Positions 25,057 through 33,943 of a stretch of 46,709 nt of DNA are shown here, piece after piece. Source of the DNA: Clostridiales bacterium. GTDB taxonomy: Bacteria; Bacillota; Clostridia; Oscillospirales; Acutalibacteraceae. How positions within the stretch are numbered: the stretch's first letter is position 1; each line of letters begins with the position of its first letter. The translations under genes were made by a program, and so were the position numbers. The DNA lies in NCBI GenBank assembly GCA_022800315.1, contig JAAWQC010000018.1, forward strand, positions 1 through 46,709, written 5' to 3'. The notes under the pieces were generated by a model that did not search any database, was not told the DNA's origin, and was given only the letters and a program-made list of their open reading frames with translations.

Positions 25057-25088
25057 AAACCGCCCGCCGGCATGCCGGGGGGCGGTTT
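25057..25088. terminator. Bidirectional terminator
   Basis: AAACCGCCC pairs with GGGCGGTTT, enclosing a smaller GCCGG/CCGG stem. It begins just after the permease stop and lies 33 bases past the end of the minus-strand S1 gene; the U-tract is short. Confidence 0.7.
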
Positions 25089-25120
25089 CGATATCACACA
25101 GCAGAGAGGCGGGGCGGCCG

Positions 25121-26062
25121 TTATACGTCGAACACCGTTTCGATCACGCGGCCGCAGCCTTCGGGGGAATAGACCCAGCGGTCCAGATGCCCCTCGCTTA
25201 TAAAATACCGGGGCGGGGACGGCTCGTAAGGAGAGCCGCCGGGCGGATCGTCGGATGCGTCGATGATGATCAGCTTCATCTTCATTTTTTCCGGCAGGAT
25301 GCTCTTGATATACACTCCTGCCCGCTGCCCGGCGCGGACCCCTTCACGGGACTCCGCCAAGCCGGCCAGATTGGGGGTCAGCTCCACAAAAATACCGTAA
25401 TCCTCCACTGAACGGATGACGCCGGCCACCGTTTCCCCCTGTTTGAACAGGGCGGCGTTTTCCTCCCAGGTGCCCAGCAATTCCCGCTGGGACAGGCAGA
25501 TACGCCCGTTTTCGAGGGAGGAGACCGCGCCGAACACATCCATCCCCGGGACGAACCGGTCGGAGGGATGGGAAATCCGGCTGACCGAGATGCTGGCGAT
25601 CGGTATCAGAGCGGGCAGGCCGCACCCGATATCGCAGAAAGCGCCGAAGGTTTCCAGTCGGGTGATACGGGCGGGGATCACATCACCACGCCGCAGTTCC
25701 TCTATGTATTCGTAACGGCATCGCTCCTGCGCCTCTCGTCGGGAGAGGACGGCGCGCCGGCCGCCGTCGGCGGTGGGTTCGAAGCCCTTGACTGTGAAAC
25801 AAACGGGCTTGCTGACGCGGGAGATCAGAGCGATGTCACGCGTGGTGCCCTCGGCGATGCCGACAGCGCCGTCCTCGTAGGGAATGATCCCCTCCATGCA
25901 GGGCAGCTCGATATGGAGGTTGTGCTCCGCGTCGCAGAGAACCGCCCGGCCCTCCAGCACGCAGCCCTCCAGCGCCGCCTCCGCCAATCCCGCCGCCGTG
26001 CGGATATACGCCTGATTGCGGGGGGTGTCGATCAGTGCCCCCTCCGGATAGAATTTTGTCAT
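25121..26062 (-). CDS. S1-domain RNA-binding protein
   Basis: The 313-residue protein has two S1 (OB-fold) RNA-binding domains: about 118-190 (RRGDVIPARITRLETFGAFCDIGCGLPALIPIASIS, ending in GRICLSQREL) and 206-270 (KQGETVAGVIRSVEDYGIFVELTPNLAGLAE). The N-terminal 115 residues resemble a further divergent OB domain. It is shorter than ribosomal protein S1 and matches S1-like proteins of Clostridia that are thought to affect translation or RNA stability. An AAAGGA-type site lies about ten bases before the ATG. Monocistronic between terminator and the ROK-like gene, which is divergent. Confidence 0.82.
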   Translation of the reverse strand: MTKFYPEGALIDTPRNQAYIRTAAGLAEAALEGCVLEGRAVLCDAEHNLHIELPCMEGIIPYEDGAVGIAEGTTRDIALISRVSKPVCFTVKGFEPTADGGRRAVLSRREAQERCRYEYIEELRRGDVIPARITRLETFGAFCDIGCGLPALIPIASISVSRISHPSDRFVPGMDVFGAVSSLENGRICLSQRELLGTWEENAALFKQGETVAGVIRSVEDYGIFVELTPNLAGLAESREGVRAGQRAGVYIKSILPEKMKMKLIIIDASDDPPGGSPYEPSPPRYFISEGHLDRWVYSPEGCGRVIETVFDV

Positions 26063-26279
26063 CTCTTATCCATTCCTTTCCGCGCCCTGCCGCTTTTCAG
26101 CCAAAGTTGCCGCTTCGGCTTCGATTGCGCCATGCCTCTGTTTTTTACGGCTCGCAAAGGATATATATGCGCCGCATCGGCCGGGCATACCAACCATTTT
26201 TCTTTGCGGAAAAGTTAATTCTGCCGGTATGATTTTGGACGCAAAATTTGTATTAACAGTCAATACGGGAGGGGGGGCG

Positions 26280-26307
26280 TTGCATTTCAGCCGGTTTTTG
26301 TTATAGT
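26280..26307 (+). promoter_or_regulatory. Promoter of the ROK-like gene
   Basis: TTGCAT (26280-26285), 16 bases, TATAGT (26302-26307). Just upstream GTATT-N7-AATAC (26260-26276) could be a weak operator. The rest of the 336-base gap shows nothing else firm. Confidence 0.5.
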
Positions 26308-26398
26308 TATCATGGACAAACGTTTGAAGCGGATGCCGGTGGGCGTAAAACAGGCTTCAGCGGCTGTATCCGCAATGAATAATGGGAGGGGCTTTCCG

Positions 26399-27784
26399 AT
26401 GAACGTATATGGCATTGAAGTCAATGTAAAGAATATCCCCAAGCTGGACCCGGGCTGTATCCCGATGTCCGCTTTTACCCGCGCGTTTGAGAAATCCGCG
26501 GAAAACGGCCGCGAGATTGTCATCGCGGTGGAGCGCAACCAGGGCCAGGTGGCCGTGCGCCGCTGCAAAATCCACGGCACTGCCGCCATGGAGCAGGCCG
26601 ACCGCGTGTATGTGGACCGCACCGTCAAGATGCTGCTGTGGGCCTACGGCGGATGGAAGGTCATCATCTGCGGTGACGACAACATGGGCAAGGTCATCGC
26701 CGACGCGTATCGTCCCGGCGGTTCCCGTGAGTTCGACGCCGAGTTCATGGGCCGTGTGTACGAGACCGACTTTGCGGTGGAATCCCTGCCGCTGAGCGCC
26801 GCGCCGGCGGAAAAATCCATGACCGCGCCGGTGGGCCGCCATCTGGATGGCTGCCGCATCGGTTTCGACGCCGGCGGAAGCGACCGCAAGGTGTCTGCTG
26901 TGGTGGACGGCACCCCGGTTTATTCCGAGGAGGTCGTGTGGTATCCCAAGACCAACGACGATCCCGATTATCACTACGAGGGTATTCTCTCCGCCTTCAA
27001 GACGGCGGCCTCCAAGATGCCCCGGGTGGACGCCATCGGCGTATCCTCCGCCGGTATCTACGTGGACAACCGCACCATGGTCGCGTCTCTTTTCAACAAG
27101 GTACCCCGCGACCTGTTTGACCAGAAGGTAAAGGATATCTACATCCGCGCTGCCAAAGAGCTGGGCGATATCCCCCTGACCGTGGCCAACGACGGCGACG
27201 TCACCGCGCTTGCCGGTGCGATGAGCCTGGAGGAGAACCGCATCCTCGGTATCGCCATGGGCACCTCTGAGGCCGCCGGTTATGTCGATGCCGACGGCAA
27301 CATCACCGGCTGGCTCAACGAGCTGGCGTTTGCGCCGGTCGATTTGCAGGACGACGCCATGGTAGACGAATGGTCGGGCGACAAGGGCTGCGGCGTAAAG
27401 TATTTCTCCCAGGACAGCGTCATCAAGCTGGCGCCCCGCGCCGGCATACAGCTGGATGAGGGCCTGTCTCCCGCCGAGAAGTTGAAGGTGGTGCAGGCCG
27501 CCATGAACGAGGGCAAGGAGAACGCCCGCGATATTTACCGCACCATCGGCACCTATCTGGGCCACGCGCTGGCCTATTACGCCGATTACTACGATATCGG
27601 CCATGTGCTGCTGCTGGGCCGCGTCATGTCGGGTGAGGGCGGCGATATCGTCATCGCGGAAGCCCGCCGCGTGCTGGCGGAGGAATACGCGGACGCCGCC
27701 GGCATGGAGCTGCATCTGCCGGATGAAAAGATCCGCCGTGTCGGTCAGTCGGTGGCCGCCGCCAGCCTGCCTGAACTGAACTGA
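26399..27784 (+). CDS. ROK-like (sugar kinase/hexokinase fold) protein
   Basis: The 461-residue product holds an actin-like ATPase fold of the ROK type from about residue 148: the phosphate-1 loop GFDAGGSDRKVSAVVDG, ANDGDVTALAGAM with the expected catalytic Asp region, and a phosphate-2 loop GIAMGTSEAAGYVD. ROK kinases phosphorylate sugars. Two features are unusual: about 145 extra N-terminal residues with no recognised domain, and no HxCxCGxxGC zinc motif, where DKGCGVKYFSQ stands instead. GGGAGGGG lies seven bases before ATG 26399; the upstream in-frame ATG is rejected. Single gene with its own promoter and terminator, strongly biased codons suggesting good expression. Substrate unknown. 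Confidence 0.8.
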   Translation: MNVYGIEVNVKNIPKLDPGCIPMSAFTRAFEKSAENGREIVIAVERNQGQVAVRRCKIHGTAAMEQADRVYVDRTVKMLLWAYGGWKVIICGDDNMGKVIADAYRPGGSREFDAEFMGRVYETDFAVESLPLSAAPAEKSMTAPVGRHLDGCRIGFDAGGSDRKVSAVVDGTPVYSEEVVWYPKTNDDPDYHYEGILSAFKTAASKMPRVDAIGVSSAGIYVDNRTMVASLFNKVPRDLFDQKVKDIYIRAAKELGDIPLTVANDGDVTALAGAMSLEENRILGIAMGTSEAAGYVDADGNITGWLNELAFAPVDLQDDAMVDEWSGDKGCGVKYFSQDSVIKLAPRAGIQLDEGLSPAEKLKVVQAAMNEGKENARDIYRTIGTYLGHALAYYADYYDIGHVLLLGRVMSGEGGDIVIAEARRVLAEEYADAAGMELHLPDEKIRRVGQSVAAASLPELN

Positions 27785-27798
27785 CCCCTTTGTTTGTT

Positions 27799-27836
27799 AA
27801 GAGCCGTCCGGCACAATTGCTGGACGGCTCTTTTTT
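27799..27836 (+). terminator. Terminator of the ROK-like gene
   Basis: A 15-pair stem with one G-U pair (AAGAGCCGTCCGGCA with its partner at 27818-27832) and a CAAT loop, followed by TTTTTT. Confidence 0.9.
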
Positions 27837-27864
27837 GAAACATCTTTTCATTAAGACCAGTGGA

Positions 27865-27873
27865 TGTTATACT
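27865..27873 (+). promoter_or_regulatory. Extended -10 promoter
   Basis: TGTTATACT (TG 27865-27866, TATACT 27868-27873) with a weak TTTTCA -35 17 bases upstream. It would drive the duplicated-domain membrane protein. Confidence 0.5.
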
Positions 27874-27917
27874 CAATGACGAAAGAAATGGGATAACGTT
27901 TCCTGCGGGAGGAGATT

Positions 27918-29357
27918 ATGACAACAGAGGATAAAAAATGCGCTGCAACAGCGGAATCGGCAAAGGTTGCCCCGCCCGGCTCGCCTAAACGGGACAACCG
28001 TCTTTTTCGGATCGTGCTGCTGACGGTATCGCTGGTGGTGGTCCTGTGTCTCGGAGCCGTGGGCATCTGGGCCCTCCGGTTAACGGCTTCCCACCCGGCT
28101 GATTTTGACGCTTCGGCCGCGCTGTCCCCGCCGCGCCGTGTGGGAAAAATAACGACACCGTTTTGGGATTCACGCATCTATAGCTTCGGCGAGATATTCG
28201 GTATGGCGCCGTTGGTAGCGGAGGTGACCATCCAAAGCTGGGTGGGGGAAACGCAGCAGGGCTCTTCGGTGGGACAGACCTGTTACCGCGCCACCGTCAA
28301 CCGGGTCTACAAGAACACGACGGGCGGGGAACCGGCGGAAATCCTGCTGATGCAGGAGGGGTGCAGCCAGAAAACCTACAGCGGCCATTCGCTTTACCGA
28401 TTGGGCGAACGGCTGCTGTTATGCCTGACGCCTGCCGCGGAATACGCTCTTAAAGTAGAGACCGGAGGCGAGGTCAGCTACCACGGGATAGGGTCTCCCG
28501 TGAACGATCTTTTTCTGACCGAGTACGAGGGGGAAATCTACGCGATAGATCGCTACACCCTGGGCTATTCCATGGCCGACCTCACGCCATACCGTTCCGA
28601 GCTGTCCCGGCAGATTCGAAATGCGGCGAACGCTGCCGACCCGGCGTTGTCGCTGGGGGATTCCTCTTACGCCTATCGACTGGCCGATGTGGAACAGCTG
28701 ATTGAGCAGTATCGGGCGTCGAACGCAACAGATACCGGTTCGCCGAACGCCGATGAGTGGGACGCCCCGGTTTATGTGGGCGAGGAGGAGGTCATCCCCG
28801 CCGAATCTCAGCTGTACACCTTTGGGGAGGTTTATCGTCTCGCCGACCGGGTTGCCCTCTTGACCATCGTAGCCTATGAGGGGGAAAAGACCGTCGGGGG
28901 CGTCACCTATTCCTGCTACGAAGCATCCTATAAAGAGTATAAGCAGGCGGGCAGCAGCGTGGGATACCTGACGCTGCTGCAGGAGGGAGGAGCCAGCCGG
29001 ACCATACAGGGTTATCCGCTGTTCCACCGGGGAGACAGGTTGCTGGCGTTTCTGCGGCAGGTAACCGCTGACAATGAAAACGCGTATGTACCGATCGGGA
29101 TGCAGGACCACCTGATGCGCATCGTCTCCTCCGTCGGGGAGGAGGACAGCGTTGCTCTCAAGCAGGGAACACACGACAATTTCACCGAGCTGGAGGAGAG
29201 CAAAACCGGGAGCGTCGAAGCGGCGGAGGAACTGCTGTTCGAAAGCCAGCCGGAGCTGGAAAACAGCGGCGTCACCTTTTCCGGTGCCTACCGGTTTAAC
29301 GATATTCGGCTGCTGCTTGGAATATCAGGAGGAAGAGAGACAAAATACAGCGAATAG
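27918..29357 (+). CDS. Membrane-anchored protein with an internal duplication
   Basis: The 479-residue protein has a basic cytoplasmic N-terminus (1-28), one membrane segment (about 30-55, LFRIVLLTVSLVVVLCLGAVGIWAL) and an outside part with two related domains. Domain 1 (about 86-225) contains YSFGEIFGMAPLVAEVTI...CYRATVNRVYKN...ILLMQEG...YRLGERLLLCL; domain 2 (about 295-425) repeats it as YTFGEVYRLADRVALLTI...CYEASYKEYKQ...LTLLQEG...FHRGDRLLAFL. The domain family is not recognised; the pattern (FGEV, MQEGG, GxRLL) recalls all-beta extracellular modules of unknown role. GGGAGGAG precedes the ATG. Single gene closed by terminators. Confidence 0.75.
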   Translation: MTTEDKKCAATAESAKVAPPGSPKRDNRLFRIVLLTVSLVVVLCLGAVGIWALRLTASHPADFDASAALSPPRRVGKITTPFWDSRIYSFGEIFGMAPLVAEVTIQSWVGETQQGSSVGQTCYRATVNRVYKNTTGGEPAEILLMQEGCSQKTYSGHSLYRLGERLLLCLTPAAEYALKVETGGEVSYHGIGSPVNDLFLTEYEGEIYAIDRYTLGYSMADLTPYRSELSRQIRNAANAADPALSLGDSSYAYRLADVEQLIEQYRASNATDTGSPNADEWDAPVYVGEEEVIPAESQLYTFGEVYRLADRVALLTIVAYEGEKTVGGVTYSCYEASYKEYKQAGSSVGYLTLLQEGGASRTIQGYPLFHRGDRLLAFLRQVTADNENAYVPIGMQDHLMRIVSSVGEEDSVALKQGTHDNFTELEESKTGSVEAAEELLFESQPELENSGVTFSGAYRFNDIRLLLGISGGRETKYSE

Positions 29358-29359
29358 GC

Positions 29360-29380
29360 GGAAGGGGCGCCGCCCCTTCC
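29360..29380 (+). other. Short perfect hairpin after the duplicated-domain gene
   Basis: GGAAGGGGC-GCC-GCCCCTTCC starts three bases after the stop codon and lacks a U-tract. It may protect the mRNA end or pause polymerase before the terminator at 29392. Confidence 0.6.
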
Positions 29381-29391
29381 TCCTATTCAAC

Positions 29392-29426
29392 AAAAAAGCG
29401 GGGCGTAAACACGTCCCGCTTTTTTC
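29392..29426. terminator. Bidirectional terminator
   Basis: AAAAAAGCGGG and CCCGCTTTTTT pair around a 12-base loop; A- and T-runs on both sides serve the plus-strand gene and the minus-strand ABC-F operon. Confidence 0.85.
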
Positions 29427-29466
29427 ATATCTTCCTGTCAGCTGGTCGTGCGGACAGGCCGTGGGG

Positions 29467-31395
29467 TTATGATTCGCTGTCCGCGTCTCTTTCCAGCAGT
29501 TCGGCCTGCACCTGCTCCCACTCCTCCAGCAGCTGTTCCAGTTCCGCTTCCTTCTGCTCCAGCTCGCCGGACAGCTGGAGCAGCCGTTCGTAGTCGGCGG
29601 CCACCTCGTCGGTAGCGATCTGCGCTTTCAGGTTTTCTATCCCCTGTTCCGCCGCCGTTACCGCCTCTTCGATCCGTTTCAGGCGGGTATTCAGCCGCCG
29701 CAGGGCGGACTGCTGTTCCTTGCGCCGCTGATAATCGTTTTGCTTTGGCGGCGCGGCCTCTTTCCCGCCGGCGCCTTCGGTGGTTTCCTCCTGCGTTCTT
29801 TCCAGGTAATAATCGTAATTGCCCAGGAACTCCCGGCAGCCGCCGGGGGTGAGCAGGAGCACCTTGTCTGCCATACGATTGATGAAATACCGGTCGTGGG
29901 AGACAATGAAGATGGTACCGTCGTAACCCGCCAGCGCCTGCTCCAGTGCTTCCCGAGATTCGATATCCAGATGGTTGGTGGGCTCGTCCAGCAGCAGCAG
30001 ATTGTCCCGGCGCAGCATGAGTTTCAGCAGCAGAAGCCGGGCGCGTTCGCCGCCGCTGAGCAGGTCCACCGGCTGGAACACCTCGTCCCCGCGGAACAGG
30101 AAGGCAGCCAGCGCGCACCGCAGCTGGGTCTGGGTAAGATCGGGAAATTCGTCCCAAATCTCGTCGATGACCGTTTTACCCATAGCCAGGTCGGACTGGG
30201 TCTGGTCGTAATAGCCCACCCCCACCTTGGGCCCTAACAGCAGGGCGCCCTTCAGCGGCGTGTATCGGCCCATAATCAGCTTGAACAGGGTGGTTTTGCC
30301 GCAGCCGTTGGGTCCCAGCAGGAACACTCGTTCCTTCCGTCGGATGCGGAAGGAGACGTGGTCGAACAGGGGGCGGCCGGGAAAGCCCATGGACAGTTCT
30401 TCCGCTGTCACCACCTCACTGCCGCTTTCCTGCTGCACGGTGAAATCGAAGCGCAGGGTATCCCGTTCCGTTTCGGGGGCGACCACCCGTTCCTTGAATT
30501 TTTCCAGCGCCTTCTCCTTGCTTTCGGCGGCGCGGATGCTTTTCTCACGGTTGAACTGGCGGAAGCGGGCAATGCTTTCCTCCATCCGCCTGATTTCGCG
30601 CAGGTCGGTCTTGTAATGCTTTTCCTCCACTTCGCGGTCTTTTTCCCGCTTCTCTTTATGGACGGTATAACCGCCGGCAGTGGAGTACAGACGGCGGTTC
30701 TCCAGCTCCAGAGTACGGGTGGTGACCTTGTCCAGAAAATACCGGTCGTGGGAGATGACGATGAAGGCGCCGGGCCACGCCCGCAGATAATCCTCCAGCC
30801 ACTCCACCGAGGCGATGTCCAGGTGATTGGTCGGTTCGTCCAGCAGTAGCAGGTTGTTGTCCGACAGCAGCAGACGGGCCATGGCGGCCTTGGAACGCTG
30901 TCCGCCGCTCAGGGAGGAGACGGGCTGGGCAAAGGCGTTTTCATCAAAACCGAGGCCCAGCAGGGCGGAGCGCACCCGGCTTTTGTAATACAGGCCGCCC
31001 TCGGCCGTCAGCTTTTCGTGCAGCAGATGCTGCCGCTCGATGAGAGCGGTGTCGCCGCTTTCCGCACCGGAGAGGCGCCGGGTAACCTGTTCCAGTTCCC
31101 GTTCTGTCTCGATCAGAGGGGTGAAGACGCTCTCCACCTCCTCCCACAGGGTATGGGAGGAATCGGCGCAGGCGTGCTGTTCCATATAACCCACGCGGGT
31201 GCTGCGGGGCATGACCACCTCCCCCTCGTCGGAGCGGCTTTCGCCGGTCAGCAGACGGAACAGGGTGGTCTTGCCGCAGCCGTTGGCTCCCACCAGGCCG
31301 ATGCGGTCGTGGTCGCTCACCTCAAAACTGACCCCTGAAAACAGGGTGCGTTCGCCAAAGGATTTGCCCACCCGTTGGGCCGATAATACGATCAT
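29467..31395 (-). CDS. ABC-F family ATPase
   Basis: A 642-residue soluble protein with two ABC ATPase domains and no membrane segment. Each domain has Walker A (GANGCGKTT from 36; GPNGCGKTT near 355), signature (LSGGQRSKAAMA; LSGGERARLLLL) and Walker B (LLLLDEPTNHLD, twice). Between them lies the charged interdomain linker, and the C-terminal 110 residues form a coiled coil (ALRRLNTRLKRIEEAV...), as in YdiF/Uup-type members. ABC-F proteins act on the ribosome, some giving antibiotic protection; the long linker here is not extended as in known resistance factors, so a housekeeping role is more likely. It is the last gene of the SPFH/zinc-ribbon operon. Confidence 0.92.
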   Translation of the reverse strand: MIVLSAQRVGKSFGERTLFSGVSFEVSDHDRIGLVGANGCGKTTLFRLLTGESRSDEGEVVMPRSTRVGYMEQHACADSSHTLWEEVESVFTPLIETERELEQVTRRLSGAESGDTALIERQHLLHEKLTAEGGLYYKSRVRSALLGLGFDENAFAQPVSSLSGGQRSKAAMARLLLSDNNLLLLDEPTNHLDIASVEWLEDYLRAWPGAFIVISHDRYFLDKVTTRTLELENRRLYSTAGGYTVHKEKREKDREVEEKHYKTDLREIRRMEESIARFRQFNREKSIRAAESKEKALEKFKERVVAPETERDTLRFDFTVQQESGSEVVTAEELSMGFPGRPLFDHVSFRIRRKERVFLLGPNGCGKTTLFKLIMGRYTPLKGALLLGPKVGVGYYDQTQSDLAMGKTVIDEIWDEFPDLTQTQLRCALAAFLFRGDEVFQPVDLLSGGERARLLLLKLMLRRDNLLLLDEPTNHLDIESREALEQALAGYDGTIFIVSHDRYFINRMADKVLLLTPGGCREFLGNYDYYLERTQEETTEGAGGKEAAPPKQNDYQRRKEQQSALRRLNTRLKRIEEAVTAAEQGIENLKAQIATDEVAADYERLLQLSGELEQKEAELEQLLEEWEQVQAELLERDADSES

Positions 31396-31430
31396 AGTTC
31401 TTCTGTCCTTGCTTATATGATGGAATGGGG

Positions 31431-32561
31431 TCAGCGGAGGCTGAAGAGGTATGCGGCCAGGGCGATGCCGCCGACGGCGGCTGACACTGCCAGCAGGGTC
31501 AGCACCACCTTGAGGGCGCTGACCGGGGCTTTCCCCGTCACGTGGCCGGTCTCTCCGTTGACCAGGAAATGATACAGCTTGTTTTTATAGGAATAGGCGG
31601 ATATCCATACCGGCAGCAGGATGTGCTTGAAGCGGATACCGGTGAAAAGATGGTCGTAGGACATATTCCGGTAATGGTCGTAGCCCAGTTCCGACTCGAC
31701 GGTATTCTGCATCCGGTTCTGCATGGTATCCGACGCCGCTTTCCAGGCGTCAGAGAGGCTGACGTCGTACCGGGTGGCGGAAAAGCCGGCGAGGAAGGCC
31801 GGGGAATACCGGCTGAGCATTTTGGTGGAATAGGCGCCGAGTCCTTCGATCAGACCGGTGTCAAGCAGACGGGTGCCGCATACCGGCGTATCGTCGAAGT
31901 CCATCCGGCGGATGCCGCTCACCGGATACCACCGGGTCTGGGTAACGGTGTAGGTCTGGGTCTTGCCGTTCACCCGCCGGGTGCGGGTGACGGTGTAGTC
32001 CTTTCCGCCCTGGCCGGCGTAATCGGTGGACAGTCCGGCGTCGAAGGTCCAGTAGGGCAGATACTGCCCGGTGAGCTTTTCCGCGGCGTGACGCCCTTTT
32101 TTGAAGGCCTTCGGCGCCCAGAAGCGCTTTCGCGCCCACTGAGCGAAGAGGGCGAGGGCTTTCTGCCGTGAGATGCGGAAAGGGATCAAGGTTTCGGGCA
32201 GGATACCCACCGTCACCGCGTCCTGTTCCACCACGTAATAACTGCCGCAGAAGGGACAGGCGGCGGTCATTTCATCGGCGGGGATCAGGGTGGTGGCGCC
32301 GCAGCCGGCGCATCGCACCGCCTGGCTGCCCAGCGTCTCCCAGTCGGGGGCGGTATGGGTGTCCGCCGCGGGGTCGTACCGGTATTCCGGGGCCTCCAGC
32401 AGCTGTGACGACAGGGGGGACAGCGCACCGCAGTGGATGCATTTGAGCTGCTGGGTATCGGGATCGAACACCATCTGGCTGCCGCAGCCCTCACAGGGAA
32501 AATTGGCCGTTTCTACCGGTCGGGCGGTATCGCGGGAGGCGTTTGAAGGTTGATCGGACAT
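31431..32561 (-). CDS. Zinc-ribbon membrane protein
   Basis: The 376-residue protein carries two zinc ribbons near the N-terminus, CEGCGSQMVFDPDTQQLKCIHCG (23-45) and CAGCGATTLIPADEMTAACPFCG (83-105), a long unknown middle part with YLPYWTFDAGLSTDY and repeated Thr/Arg/Tyr strands (about 165-215), and one C-terminal membrane segment (about 350-370). TFIIB-type zinc-ribbon proteins of this kind sit beside SPFH genes in many Firmicutes. It would be anchored by its tail with the ribbons in the cytoplasm. It starts 32 bases after the SPFH gene and ends 35 bases before the ABC-F gene. Function unknown. Confidence 0.82.
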   Translation of the reverse strand: MSDQPSNASRDTARPVETANFPCEGCGSQMVFDPDTQQLKCIHCGALSPLSSQLLEAPEYRYDPAADTHTAPDWETLGSQAVRCAGCGATTLIPADEMTAACPFCGSYYVVEQDAVTVGILPETLIPFRISRQKALALFAQWARKRFWAPKAFKKGRHAAEKLTGQYLPYWTFDAGLSTDYAGQGGKDYTVTRTRRVNGKTQTYTVTQTRWYPVSGIRRMDFDDTPVCGTRLLDTGLIEGLGAYSTKMLSRYSPAFLAGFSATRYDVSLSDAWKAASDTMQNRMQNTVESELGYDHYRNMSYDHLFTGIRFKHILLPVWISAYSYKNKLYHFLVNGETGHVTGKAPVSALKVVLTLLAVSAAVGGIALAAYLFSLR

Positions 32562-32593
32562 GGAGGATTACCCGCCTTTCGCTAATCGATTGG

Positions 32594-33715
32594 TCAGGGC
32601 CGGGGCTGCCCGCACTGGGGACAGAATTTTCCGGTCACCGCGGCGCCGCAGTTCGGACAGGTGACCGCCAGTGGCTTGCCGCATTCCGGACAGAATTTAC
32701 TGTCGGGGGGAACAGACGCGCCACAGGAGGGACAGGGCTTTTTATCCAGTGCGGCGGGCTTGCCGCACTCGGGGCAGAATTTACTGCCCGCCGGCACCGC
32801 CGAGCCGCAGACGGCGCAGCGGGAATCTTCCAAAGCGGCCGCGGGCCGCAAATTTTCTCCCATCGCGCCGGCGAATGCCTGCCCCACCTGTACCCCAGCG
32901 CCCAGGCCGAGCCCCATACCGGCGATGTTGCCGCCGCCTTCGTTTTGAGCGAAGTCGCGGATCGCCTCCGCAGACTGGTAACGGGTGTACTGGCCCATGT
33001 CGCCCAGCACCCCCATGGAGGTGCGCTTGTCGATGGTTTTTTCCACCTCTTCGGGCAGGGAAATGCTCTCCACCACCACCTTTGACAGTTCCAGTCCGAT
33101 AGCGGCAAAGGAGGGCTGGAGCCGCTGAAGCCCGGCGGCACCCAGCTCGTCGTAGCTCTGGACCAGATCAATGACCGGCGTCTTCTGCTCTCCGATCAGG
33201 TCGGCCAGACCGGAGACCAGCATACGGCGCAGATAACCGTTGATGTCATCGGTGGTAAAGGAGGAGAGGGTACCGAATACTTCCCGCAGAAATACGGCGG
33301 GGTCGGTCACGCGGAAAGAGAACACGCCGAATGCCGACAGGCGGATCATCCCGAACTCCGCGTCCCGCATCAATACCGGCTTCTGGGTGCCCCACTTCTG
33401 GTTGACGAACACGCGGGAGCTGACGAAATACACCTCCGCCTTGAAGGGGGAATTGAAGCCGTATTTCCACGATTTCAGTTTGGTCAGGACCGGCATGTTT
33501 TCGGTACTCAGCTCATACCGACCCGGTCCGAACACATCGGCCATGACGCCCTCGTTGATGAAGACGGCGAACTGGGATTCCCGCACCGTAAGCTGGGCCC
33601 CCATTTTGATCTCGTTATCCTGTACCGGAAAACGGTAAACCAGCATATCCGGCGTCATATCGGCCGCTTCAATGACCTCGATAAACTGGGATTTAATAAA
33701 GTCGAACAAACCCAT
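32594..33715 (-). CDS. SPFH (band 7)/virion-core-like protein with zinc ribbons
   Basis: A 373-residue protein: an SPFH domain of the YdjI type from residue 1 (MGLFDFIKSQFIEVIEAADMTPDMLVYRFPVQDNEIKMGAQLTVRESQFAVF) to about 250, a Gly-rich segment (NEGGGNIAGMGLGLGAGVQVGQAFAG) and, at the C-terminus, three CxxCG zinc ribbons (CAVCGSAVPAGSKFCPECG, CPSCGASVPPDSKFCPECG, CPNCGAAVTGKFCPQCG). The ATG at 33715 follows GGAGG by eight bases; the longer frame upstream lacks a ribosome site. SPFH proteins form membrane-associated ring assemblies; this subgroup is reported around membrane-stress responses, but the role here is inferred. First gene of the three-gene operon. Confidence 0.88.
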   Translation of the reverse strand: MGLFDFIKSQFIEVIEAADMTPDMLVYRFPVQDNEIKMGAQLTVRESQFAVFINEGVMADVFGPGRYELSTENMPVLTKLKSWKYGFNSPFKAEVYFVSSRVFVNQKWGTQKPVLMRDAEFGMIRLSAFGVFSFRVTDPAVFLREVFGTLSSFTTDDINGYLRRMLVSGLADLIGEQKTPVIDLVQSYDELGAAGLQRLQPSFAAIGLELSKVVVESISLPEEVEKTIDKRTSMGVLGDMGQYTRYQSAEAIRDFAQNEGGGNIAGMGLGLGAGVQVGQAFAGAMGENLRPAAALEDSRCAVCGSAVPAGSKFCPECGKPAALDKKPCPSCGASVPPDSKFCPECGKPLAVTCPNCGAAVTGKFCPQCGQPRP

Positions 33716-33831
33716 ACGCTTATCCTCCACTTTCGATAAGGGTTGATTTTTCGGCGGATACCGCTTATAACATAAGTAACGGTTCAGATGCACGGTTATA
33801 AAGATAAAGCCGTCGGGAACCGATCTTCTAT

Positions 33832-33860
33832 ACTATAGCATATAAAGACGGGTTATTGAA
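33832..33860 (-). promoter_or_regulatory. Promoter of the SPFH operon
   Basis: Minus strand: TTCAAT (33860-33855), 17 bases ending in TGC, then TATAGT (33837-33832), an extended -10. A second extended -10 (TGTTATAAG, around 33772-33764) lies closer to the gene. Confidence 0.55.
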
Positions 33861-33943
33861 GGTGAAAACGGGGAATGGTGTGAAATCCCGCTCCTTATCT
33901 CTTGTCGGACAGGGTTTCATAATAAAGAAAAGAAGGTGCGTTC

